From: Podocnemis expansa
Lineage: Eukaryota > Chordata > Testudines > Podocnemididae
Assembly: GCA_007922195.1 (NCBI GenBank)
Contig: ML682059.1
Coordinates: 12,010,181 to 12,074,180, forward strand
Direction: 5' to 3'
Length of the DNA stretch: 64,000 nt
The position numbers were made by a program, and so were the translations under genes. The notes under the pieces were generated by a model. The model worked only from the letters and a program-made list of their open reading frames with translations. It was not told where the DNA came from and ran no database searches. This document shows, one piece after another, positions 10,596 to 20,715 of this stretch; position 1 is the first letter of the stretch; every line of letters starts with the position of its first letter.

Positions 10596-12202
10596 ATGGC
10601 TGAATATCTAAATAAGTTCTTTGCCTCTGCCTTTAATGAGGGTGATGGTGAGATTGGGGACAGAGGTAGGGCAGCTAATGGGAATGAGAATGTAGACGTG
10701 GAAATTACCATATCTGAGGTGGAAGCCAAGCTTCAGCAGCTTAATGGAAGAAAATTAGGGGGTCCAAATAATCTTCATCCAAGAATATTGAAGGAACTTG
10801 CACATGAAATTGCCAGCCCTTTAGCAAGGATTTTTAAAGTATCGGTGAACACAGGGGTTGTACCTTATGACTGGAGAATTGCTAATGTGGTCCCTATTTT
10901 CAAGAAAGGGAGTAAAAGTGATCCAGGTAACTACAGGCCTGTTAGTTTGGCCTCAGCAGTATGCAACGTCTTGGAGAAAATTTTCAAGGAGAAAGTACTT
11001 AAGGATATTGAGGAAAATGGTAACTGTGATAAAATACAACATAGCTTTACAAAAGGTAAATCATGCCTGACCAACCTGATCTCCTTTTTTGAGAAGATAA
11101 CAGATTTTTCTGGATAAAGGGATTGCGGTGGACTTAATTTACTTAGATTTCAGCAGGGCATTTGATACAGTTCCACACAGGGAATTATTAGTTAAATTGG
11201 GGGAGATGGGGATCGATATGAAAATAGAAAGATGGATAAAGAAATGGTTACAGGGGAGACTACAGAGGGTCATAGTGAAAGGTGAACTATCTAGCTGGAA
11301 GGAGGTCACTAGTGGAGTTCCCCAAGGATCGGTCCTGGGACCCATCTTATTCAACCTTCTTATTACTGACCATGGCACAAAAAGTGGGAATGTGCTAATT
11401 AAGGTTGCAGATGACACCAAGCTGGGAGGTATTACCAATACAGAGGAGGATCGGGATAGCATACAGAATGATTTGGATGACCTTGTAAAGTGGAGCATTA
11501 GAAATAGGATGAATTCAACAATAGGAAGTGCAAGGTGCACTTAGGGACAAATAACAGGAATTTTTCTTAAAAGTTGGGAATGCATCAGCTGGAAGTGATG
11601 GGGGAGGAGAAGGACCTGGGCATACTGGTTGATCACAGAATGACAATGAGTAGCCAGTGCGATGTGGCAGTGAAAAAAGCGAATGCAGTCCTGGGGTGCA
11701 TCAGAAGGGGTATTTCCAGTAGAGATGGGAGGTGTTAGTACCGTTATACAAGGCGCTGGTGCGACCTCACTTGGAGTATTGTGTACAGTTCTGGTCACCC
11801 ATGTTTAAGAAAGACGAAGTCAAACTGGAACAGGTGCAAAGAAGGGCTACAAGGATGATTCGTGGAATGGAAAATCTTCCCTACGAGAGACGACTTAAAG
11901 AGCTTGGTTTGTTTAGTCTTCTAAAAAGAAGGCTGAGAGGAGATATGATTTCTCTTTATAAATACATTAGAGGGATAAATACAACGGAGGGAGAGGAATT
12001 ATTTGAATACAGCGCCAATGTGGACATAAGAACAAATGGATACAAACTGTCCATCAGAAAATTTAGGCTTGAAATTAGACGCAGATTCCTAACCATCAGA
12101 GGAGTAAAGTTCTGGAATAGTCTACCCAGGGAAGTGGTGGGGGCAAAAACCTTAGGTGCCTTCAAAACCGAGCTTGATAAATTTATGGATGGAATGATAT
12201 GA
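10596..12202 (+). pseudogene. CR1 ORF2, reverse-transcriptase part
   Basis: Three frames cover the polymerase: 10596-11117 (KKGSKSDPGNYRPVSL), 11128-11544 (YLDFSRAFDTVPH, SGVPQGSVLGPILFN, ADDTKLGG) and 11732-12202 (HLEYCVQFWSP, VQRRATRMIRG). Two frameshifts separate them, but the catalytic Asp residues of motifs A and C are still present. This is a fairly recent, inactive copy. Confidence 0.88.
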
Positions 12203-12645
12203 TGGACAGTGTAGCTTTGCCATTGTCTGTCTTTTACTACTGGTGATGGGTACGATAGGGATGTGGGAAGGGGCATTGGATCGAGTGGGTTCTGAGTTAT
12301 TACAGAGAAGTTCTTCTTGACTGGCTGTTGTGGACTTGCCCTCATGCTCAGGGTTTAACTGATCGCCATATCTGGGGTCGGGAAGGAATTTTCTCCCAGG
12401 GCAGATTGGCTTGGGCACTGGGTTTTTTTGCCTTCCTCTGTAGCATTGGGCATGGCTCACTTGCTGGTTGATTCTCTGTATTAAAGTCTTTAAATCATGA
12501 TTTGAGGACTTTAATAGCTCAGTTATGGGTTTGAGGTTCATTGTAGGGGTGGGTCGGTGAAGTTTTGTGGCGTGCACTGTGCAGGCGGTCAGACTAGATG
12601 ATCATGTTGGTGCCTTCTGACCTTAGAATCTATGAGTCTATGAAT

Positions 12646-13201
12646 ATCTAATATAGTAAGTTAAACATTAATATAAGATAGAATAAGTAAGTAAATTAAG
12701 AAGTTGAAACTAAGAAGTAAAGTAAAAATATTTCTATAAGCTTTAGAAAAAGTACTTGCTTTAGTGGAATTGTTTAACTAGCTGTAACTCGTCAAAAATG
12801 ACAGGGGAAAATTAAAAGGGAATTTATGAAATACTTATTTGTTATAATCAATTAATAGCTCTTTAATTACAACATTTTTTGCAAAATTTCTATGGTCAGC
12901 TAAAACTTTTTCTTGGTAGTTTTTATCCTTCACGTAAACTTTCAGATTTTCATGGTTTCCTCCCCGAGTGAGCGTCACATACAATAGTCTGAAAAGTCAG
13001 CATGAAATCTCGAAAACAGCTGAAAGTATAGCTGAGCTTTATAATTTTGACAAGTTCTAAAGGGGTAGCCGTGTCACCGGAGTGAACCAACCCTGGGTTT
13101 CACTGGCTGTTACTATCCAATTTTTAAATCCTCAGCCATTTCACTTTGAATGAGGTATGCAGTACACGAAGGTATATATCTGTGCCATGCCAAGACTCCT
13201 A
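12646..13201. other. AT-rich sequence without recognised features
   Basis: No open frame or repeat boundary was recognised. By position it may be provirus sequence between pol and env. Confidence 0.3.
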
Positions 13202-13282
13202 GGCCATTGTGATGTCAGAGGTGACTCAACCAATTGCTCACAAAGAGCAATTGGTTGAGTCACCTCTGACATCACAGTGGCC
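13202..13282. repeat. Near-perfect 38-bp inverted repeat with 5-nt loop
   Basis: Arm 13202-13239 is the reverse complement of arm 13245-13282 except at one position, which would be a G-U pair in RNA. The loop is ACAAA. The flanks do not extend the pairing. It could be a tiny fold-back transposon or a hairpin-forming locus. Its near-identity suggests recent origin or gene conversion. Confidence 0.9.
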
Positions 13283-14259
13283 TGCCCCGTGGTACACTTC
13301 ACACACACGCAGGCCCACATACAGCAAATAAGTAGAATAGATTACCATTGTGATACTCAAGTAATCATAACAAAAAGATGTGAAAGTTTCTTTTACCTAG
13401 CTATCTGAACCAAAAATAACAGGTGTCGGTCCCTCTGTAGTTAAGGAGGATATTAAGAAACAATCATTGGTAGACCTTAGTTATTCTTTAAAGAGAGATA
13501 TAGATCTAGAGATATAAATATAGAGTATAGATCTAGCTCCAATTTCTTCTGTTAGGCTACAATGTCAAAAACACACTGAACCATTAGACAGAGGGTGGAA
13601 AAGGTGGCTACGTACCCAGAGTTTCCTAAAAACATCAATTAACTGAATGAAAGTGTAAGAGAATAAAAAAATAGTACTAAGTTAACAAGCCTAGTTAGGG
13701 CCACAGGTCACTATGGTAATGGAGTCAATTCTCATATTTATGTTTTTTAACAAGTAGCCTAGGTTGATAGTTAAAGTGTGTTATCTCTCCTTTCTCAGGC
13801 TTTTTCTCCTGGCCGTCTGGACAGAGAATGTGGTCTGGACTGTCCCATCTTTATTCTTAATGAAGAGGGAGGATTACCTCTTATCTCCTCCTCACCGTCC
13901 CTGGCACCATAGCCCCTCAAGAATGTACGGTCAGTGTTTCTGTGCAAAAAATAATAAGTTTGAAAATAATGCAGCTGCACATGATATGCAAATACTGTCA
14001 ACAGTAAACAAAGGTGGGAATAATTATATGCATCTTATAATCATTAGTATACATTAAATAAATGTTAATGTAACCACAGAAGTGTTTATAAAACATTGTC
14101 AATCATGTATGCATTTCCATACTGTTTTAAATAAAAGGAGTTGTAAGAATGCCCCTGCTCGCTCACTCAAGGCATCAAAAAAAAAAAAAAACAAAAAACC
14201 AAGCAGGCAATACAAAGTAACGTTCAACCTGATCCACCTCTGGGACAACTTGTTTGTTT
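13283..14259 (+). other. No confident feature, possibly env surface region
   Basis: The open frame at 13764-14057 has no recognised motif. A poly-A stretch lies at 14176-14190. Position between pol and the env-like block makes proviral origin possible but unproven. Confidence 0.25.
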
Positions 14260-14720
14260 ATTTGACATCCAACAAAAAGCAGCATAGCTGATACTACTCT
14301 AGAAGGAGCAGGAAGAACAGGGTTAGGAATATTAAATAGCATAGATGTAGAAATGTTAGTGAATAAATTAAGCATGATGAGGAAACAATTAGGAGATTTA
14401 GCAAAACCTCTAAGAACTTCTGAACAAAATGAGTACAAATCAACATTTAGTTGCAAGTCTTTCCTGAATGGGAAAGTTCCCAAAGAGCAAATCATTTAAC
14501 TGTTTTAGACACAGTAGAACTATTAAAAAGTAACTTGCCTTTACTTGTAGCTTGTATACAAGTACAAACATGTACATGATTCTATGAAACTGGACAAAAA
14601 TCCTCAAGAGTTGGAACTCACAATTAAAGAGTGCTGGACTAGTAAGCAGGTATACTAGTCCAGCAAGGTGGGAATTGTACTCAGGGATTTTTCTCCCAAA
14701 ATGGTTAGAACTGTCCAATA
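14260..14720 (+). pseudogene. Possible retroviral env (transmembrane-like) remnant
   Basis: One frame from 14308 reads LGILNSIDVEMLVNKLS and GDLAKPLR, and shortly after, past a stop and frameshift, LVACIQ. This resembles the ectodomain heptad region of Env-like proteins in vertebrate endogenous retroviruses, as remembered. It is in the same orientation as the pol and lies downstream once the CR1 is set aside. Broken by stops; not functional. Confidence 0.42.
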
Positions 14721-15367
14721 GAAATACTAGGGAGGAACTGGCAGAAAAGCCTCAAAAGGGGTTTAAATTGCTCCAAGACAGCAAGTGAATTCATTAACCA
14801 GCTATGGAATGATGACAGTACTAAAGCATTTTGTGATATATAAAAACAGTGATTAGTGATAAGAAGAGATAAGAGGCAAGTGATAGAATTCAGCAATTGA
14901 CAGCTGATCAATCGTATCTTCATCACCCCCCCTTCAGTGTCACTCTATATAAGGAGTCCTTTTTGTAGCCCTGAAAATTTCATCCCTCACTCAGCCCCCT
15001 AAGGGTACCCTGTGTAAGTTCCACATGTCCCTGCCTCAACCCCTCTCCTCTGACATCCTCCTACATCTGTCCCTTATCTAGGCCTTAGACTGGCATCCTT
15101 TGTCCTTTCCCTTTCCAGTGTCACTCTATATCCTTCACCTGGTCCCGAGAACACTGCCCCTCCACCACAGAAACCCCTACCTCCTATGTTCTCCCCCCGT
15201 TTCCCTGCCAGACTATAAATAGCCCGCAGCTGGCAGGCTAATTCAGTACTGACTAGGAGAAATTGCTAATGGTGAGCTGGAAGAAGAAATAGCAGAACAT
15301 GAAAGTGAGAATAAAAAAGCAAGAAGGCAAAGAATGGGACCAGCAAGCTGAAGTCCGAGCAGAGAAT
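14721..15367. other. Unclassified, contains TATAAATAG
   Basis: A C-rich stretch at 14990-15210 is followed by TATAAATAG near 15215, which could be an LTR or cryptic promoter. No paired repeat was found. Confidence 0.25.
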
Positions 15368-15763
15368 GGCTATGCCTACACTACTGGGCTCAGTTAAGTC
15401 GACTTAATAAGGTCAACTTTAAGTAGCCCTTATTAGGTGGATTTAGTGGCTACGTCTACAATACAAAAGCTAAGTCAACTTAAAGTCTGCTTAAAGTCGA
15501 CTTTAAGTAGACATTATTAAGTTGACTTAGTGAGTCCACACTGCATTAAGTTGACTTTATTAAGTCGACTTTAATGGCCACATTGTGTTAAGTTGACTTA
15601 ATGAAGTTGACTTAACCCTTTGAAGCTGACTTTATGGGCAGGAGTTAAGTTGACTTAAGGAAGCCCTTAAATTGACTTAATGAACTTCAAATGTGGTCAG
15701 GGCTTCATTTAAGTCGACTTAAGCCTCTTTAAGGTGACTTAAGCCCATAGTATAGACATACCC
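15368..15763. mobile_element. Palindromic MITE-like element
   Basis: Left end GGCTATGCCTACACTA and right end TAGTATAGACATACCC are inverted repeats. The interior consists of AAGTCGACTTAA-type units in both orientations. Another left-end motif, GGCTACGTCTACA, at about 15449 suggests nesting or internal duplication. Confidence 0.65.
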
Positions 15764-15916
15764 ATCAAGGGCACCAAGGCTTTAGACAATCGGGCTAACT
15801 GAGTTCCCTGGTCTGTGTCTAAGCCAGAAGTAATCCTTTCGTCAACACTAATAGAGCAAAAGGACCCCTACAGACAAACAGAGGGATAGCAAGAAAGCTT
15901 TGTAAATTCTTGTCAG

Positions 15917-16032
15917 TTTCCAAAGGGATAGCCGTGTTAGTCTAGTCCAGTAAAAAAACAACAAGCAGTTGTGTGGCACTTTAAGACTAACAGATTTATT
16001 TTTAGTCTTAAAGTGCCACACAACTGCTTGTT
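15917..16032 (+). mobile_element. Fold-back SINE-like element
   Basis: Begins TTTCCAAAGGGATAGCC, the family's 5' end, and ends in TTGTT. Arms around AAGCAGTTGTGTGGCACTTT are followed by their reverse complement. The 10 bases TGTAAATTCT occur at 15901-15910 and again at 16036-16045, a probable decayed target-site duplication. Confidence 0.7.
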
Positions 16033-16056
16033 GTTTGTAAATTCTAACTCCCTATT

Positions 16057-16241
16057 CAGGGGTGGCCAAACTTATGGAACTCAAGAGCCATGCAAGTTGA
16101 TTATTAAACCTTCAAGAGTTGCACTGAGGCATATACCCATATACTTTTACCTACTAAATTAATTTCCTGACGTTCTTCTGCGAGCCACACTATCATTCAA
16201 GAGCCACATGTGGTTCTTGAGCCACAGTTTGGCCACGCCTG
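16057..16241. mobile_element. Short hAT-like element
   Basis: Termini CAGGGGTGGCCAAACT and AGTTTGGCCACGCCTG are inverted repeats. GAGCCACATG motifs lie inside. The flanking 8-mers are only loosely similar, so the target duplication is not proven. Confidence 0.7.
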
Positions 16242-16627
16242 CTCTATGTGAAAGTATGCCTGTCAATAAAGCTGAACGCCTGTGATAACAGTGAGCAGGA
16301 GCTACGCTGCCCTGGAATAAGACCTGGGCCCTGCCCCCTGGGCCCAATTCAGCAACCTTGTTTGATCCTGTCCCGGGCCCCAGGCAGGGCCCAAATCAGA
16401 GTCCTGCCACCACCAGCCGGCAGCCCAGCCCGATCCCCAGCCAGGGCTGGGTAGGGCAGCCAGCACCACAGGCAGCCAGGCCCCAGATTCCCAGCTTGGG
16501 TCAGGGCTGGATAGGGCTGCCACCACCTTGGGGCACTCAGGGCCCTGGCACTAGGACTCAGGGCACATGCCCCTTGTGCCTAGCACCAGCAACACCACTG
16601 AGTGAGTACCTCCCCACTCCTCCCTTT
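16242..16627. other. GC-rich intergenic sequence
   Basis: C- and G-rich with open frames on both strands (for example 16302-16526 and 16358-16657). No protein motif is seen and the openness follows from composition. Confidence 0.4.
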
Positions 16628-17278
16628 AGGTTTGTCTACACTGGAGCCTTAGGTTGACTTAACCTGCCTTAAGTTGACCTAAGGAACTCCATGACCCAAA
16701 TTAGAATTTAAGTCAAAATAAGCACTTGCTTAAATTGACTTAATAAAACCTGCCCTGAAAGTTGACTTAAGCTTTTACATAGACTTTTGAGGGCAGGAAA
16801 GGTTGGGGCCCTCCAAGGACCTGATCCAGCTCCAGTAGCCCGATCTGGCCCCAGCTGCTGCTGGCAAGCGGTATGGAGCCCAATCTGTCCCCGGGTCTCT
16901 TACTGCAAGTGGCCAAGGGACTGGAAGATGGCTCCTGCTGCCTATTGCAGGAACCAGCTCCCAGTTCTTTGCTGCTTGCAGCATGGGGCTGGGGACCAGA
17001 TCGAGCTCCCAGCAACCTGCTGATGGTGACAGGAGCCTGCACTGCGCCACCTGCCAGTGGTGGCAGAAGCCAGAATGGACTCCCAGCTGCCTGCCAGTGG
17101 TGGCAGGAGCTGATTCCAGATCAGACTCCTGGAGCTGAATCAGGGCAGGGGGTGGGGCCCAGGGTATGTCTAAACCATCTGCAGTTTAGACATATCCTGA
17201 AGTCAATTTAACAATGTCGAATTTAAAGTCAACCTTGTTAACTCAACTTCAAAGGGCCCTCAAATATAGACATAGCCT
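16628..17278. mobile_element. Palindromic MITE-like element with GC-rich interior
   Basis: Left end AGGTTTGTCTACACTGG and right end ATATAGACATAGCCT are inverted repeats of the same family as at 8.4 and 15.4 kb. AAGTTGACTTAA units lie near both ends. The GC-rich middle yields spurious open frames. Confidence 0.6.
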
Positions 17279-19559
17279 TTAAGTACCCTTTCAGCAACGG
17301 TCTAGCTAATGCTTGCTGAATCTTATTGATTGCTAAGGATTCTTATAGTTTGTTAAGGTATCTGTTATAGACTGTAAAGTGTATAGTGTTAAGAATAATT
17401 AAATGTTAAATCTTTCTATTGTTTAACTATTTAAACTCTCTGCCTCTGAGTGAGAATGGTACTGTAGATACATGTAACAGAGCTACCTTTTCTTTAAATG
17501 TCACTCTGTGCCTTATATATTGTAATAAACTACACCAATTAAAAGATTTCTGACAAATGATTTCCAATTCTTGAATTTCACTGTTCTAATATTTAATTTC
17601 AATAAATAATATATTTGTTATCAAAGAATATACTGATTTGAGTGTCAATTCTTGATTGGAGGCTGTGTCCGTAGATCTGTGGATTGGAAAACCATTAGGA
17701 AAATGGACCACATACGTTTTACCTCAGCTTTTTATAGAAGGGCAGTGTTAATAAATGTTTTGGAGTTCCTGAGATAACAGGCACTGAATACAACATGGGA
17801 GGTGAGAGATTGTTCTTGATGGCCTATGCTTTCATGAAGGTGATGAAACTGTATGTCACAGAGAAACAGGCAGGAGATGCACCATACATGGCTAGGAATG
17901 GTTTAAACAGCCTGTAATAAGTAAGTAAGTAAAACCACGGTCAGTAGTTGAATCTGAATCTGAGTCCTTCACACATATCCCCAGAGCCCAAGCTCTTATC
18001 ACTCAGACTAAAGAAGTAATTCCAAGAATGTCTGAGACCTACAGGGTCAGGCTGATGGGATGAATAGGCAGTGGAGTCTCAGCTGAGGTTGCTGGAAACA
18101 GATCTCTCTCTTCCCAGTTATGTAGGATGCTGTAGGCAAAGATGCCAGTGGCAAGAAGGATGGTAGGAGGAAAAGACCATTAAGGCAAAGATGTACACAC
18201 AAGGAACTTTGAAGGTAAGGCCAAACAGTGTGGATGGAGTAGAGGGAGATGGGGTGCAAGCACCAGTACATGAACTGGAGACTTGGCTGTGCAGAGTTTG
18301 GAAATACTGGTTGCCAGTGAATGGATTTGTCATGGGCCCTTGCAAATTGGCCCCACTTAAACGGAGGGAGGAGAAGAGATGAAGCAGCAAAGAGGTTCCA
18401 GGATTAGGAAGAAATCTGACTACAATTCAGCTCTGTCTGAGTAAGATCTTCAGGAATGGTTCCCCTTCAGATGGGTGATCTTACGTAAATATAATCTGTG
18501 GGCGCTCAATAGTGCCCTCTGTACACAATTCCACTGATCGGGGGTGAAGCATGAGTTGTTAAATTTTGAGAAAGGGGTGGTCTAAAATTCTTACTGCTGA
18601 GATGCTTAGATGAAAGGAGCGAGAGATTGATATGATCCCTATTCCCTCCCAAGTCTTTTGTTTGTGGAGTGGGTGGAGACAACGGCAGCTGCCAGCCTGA
18701 GATGGGCCAGTATTAACCATATTATAGTGGTCATGGGGATGGATAGCACCTGGCTGAAAAGTCACAAACAAAATCACTGATGGAGACAGGAAGGAAACAC
18801 AGTACTGACACCAGTCCCAACCACTACACCACACCCTCTTCCAGAGAACTCAGGAGCCCTTGCGAGATAAGCAGAGGTTCAGGAGTGAAGTTCTGAGGAT
18901 TACAGCAGCATGCCCAACCAGATTCTGGGAGGGGAGCCTCACAGCTTGTAATTAGCCACTCTCATCCCCAGGGGGAATAGAATAGCACCCAGTTTCTTTC
19001 CCCCTCTCTTCAGGAGTCAGATGGGCTTGACCAGATCTGAATTTAGTATTGGTGACTGTGCCTTGGAGAATTTGGCTTGGGGTGAGTACCACAACATAAA
19101 AATCCCTCAAAAGGTATACGGTAATATTTGTCTGCTTCCATAGAGGTAGGCTGACAAGAAGCTGGAATCATCTAAAGAGTTTTAATAGGTTACAAAAACC
19201 ATTCAGCATACCTAAACCACATCCTATTCCTGGAAGGAGCACCAAGAATGTTGAATACAGGATGTGATGCCTTTTCCACAGCAAGTGAAGCTAAGTTCAG
19301 GGTAGCTGCCATATGTTCCACTGATTCACAGAACTGTGAAACTACCCAAAAGACAGTGTAGTGGAAGGTGGCGGGTTGCACACTTGGACACCAATCCACG
19401 GTGTACCATACTGAGTATCAACATAAGCACTCCGTTCAAGTATGCGCAGTAGCAAAGCAAGTAGCACACCCACAAGTGACATGCTGCGGTGGCTGGATGC
19501 CAACATAACCTACATCAGCAAAACTCTGCAGCGTCAACATAGCTTGGGGGTTATCACTG
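17279..19559. other. Intergenic sequence downstream of the zinc-finger gene
   Basis: No gene or clearly bounded repeat was recognised. A TATATTGTAATAAACTAC stretch near 17515-17532 looks like a plus-strand polyadenylation region, possibly of an LTR. Confidence 0.3.
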
Positions 19560-20650
19560 AGCTGCATTTGTACATCTACTTCTCCACAGACTGTTTTTGT
19601 ATCCAACCATTTTTGTGATGTGTATTCTGTGACACACTAGATCTGTATCCATCAGAAGAGAAGAGCACAAACCAGTAGTGTAAGAAAAGCAAATTATATT
19701 AACAGACAAATACCAGTGTTCAAAAATCTTTATGATAAATAAAAAGATCCTACGCAAACTTGGCAAAAACCTTTCAGAAGCCTACATAATGTACAGGGTT
19801 CAATACATGTAACCTTAAGGTCACCACACACAAGCATCTTAGTCACTAATTAGTTTTTGGTTTTTACTTCAGTATTAATTAAAGGTGCCAGATTCATCAT
19901 CCTAGAGATTTTTCCTGCCATTTATCCACACAACTGGTAGAATATGGACAGCAAACAAAAATCACCACATTGTATCCCAACCATAAACTGACTAGACCAC
20001 TTTGAGATACATGTCAATCTCTGTCTGGTTCAAATCAAGGTTCCAACATTGATGGGTTTCATGGAATTTGGACCCTTCACCTGTGAGCTAGACAGACCAA
20101 AATTTTTTTTAAAATACATGGGGCATGATTCAAAGCCCACAGTAAAAAAAAATGGTGTTTTTCTGTTGACTTCCAGGGGCTTTGGGTCAGGTCCAACAGT
20201 CAATGAACAGCTGCAAATCTTTTGGGCATAGATGATCTTGAGTCACATTTGAACAGATGACCTAGAAGGTTCAAGGCTGAATATTCTGTGACCCATCCAA
20301 TTCCTTTTGTTAGTTATTTTTATGAAGTAGAAGAAGGAAAAAAAGATTAACCTATCCACTATATACAACCCAAAAGCTTTCTAAGTCAAGGTATAGCTAA
20401 ACCATATTTACTGGTAATTTTCAAAAGTGATAATCTTTTACAAAAGAGAAAGAAAAAATGTCATCAGCCTCTTTCTACAAATACAGAAATTCCAGCTATT
20501 GGGAGAAATACATACAATATACAAATCTGCAAAATTAAATAACTACAGAGTTTGAACACATGGAAATTAATTGCATACAAGTGACAAATACTCAGTTTAC
20601 ACATTACAATATTAATTTCACTTCTCATTTTCCCATATCACTGCATGCTG
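19560..20650 (-). other. Probable 3' untranslated region of the zinc-finger gene
   Basis: AT-rich sequence directly downstream (leftward) of the TGA, without a recognised repeat. I see no canonical AATAAA on the minus strand; AGTAAA-type variants occur near 20407 and 19863. The extent of the UTR is a guess. Confidence 0.35.
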
Positions 20651-20715
20651 TCACTGTTTGGTGCTTAGAGTTCCACTTTCCGTCAACATCTTTATCACTT
20701 TTGGAATGTCAATGC
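20651..20715 (-). CDS. Exon 15: C-terminus and stop
   Basis: The acceptor is TTTTTTATTAAAG. The split Gly codon G|GC joins exon 14 to GIDIPKVIKMLTESGTLSTKQ, and the TGA stop is at 20651-20653. The short hydrophobic-helix tail follows directly on the conserved end of exon 14 and probably belongs to the same small C-terminal motif. Confidence 0.83.

Larger units (their letters stand above)
9738..12645 (+). mobile_element. CR1 LINE, 5'-truncated, about 2.9 kb
   Basis: Contains the end of the APE endonuclease, the whole reverse-transcriptase region and the 3' UTR. It ends with TTCTGACCTTAGAATCTATG AGTCTATGA-type sequence at about 12618-12643, the usual turtle/avian CR1 tail. The insertion separates ERV pol from the env-like remnant at 14.3 kb, so it is younger than the provirus. 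No target-site duplication was sought successfully, which is normal for CR1. Confidence 0.92.

Noticed and set aside
11139..12577. Minus-strand open frames of 133, 129 and 141 codons
   Set aside because: Mirror frames of the CR1 reverse transcriptase and 3' UTR.
13202..13282. MicroRNA precursor
   Set aside because: The stem is almost perfectly paired with a 5-nt loop, unlike normal animal precursors; kept as an inverted repeat.
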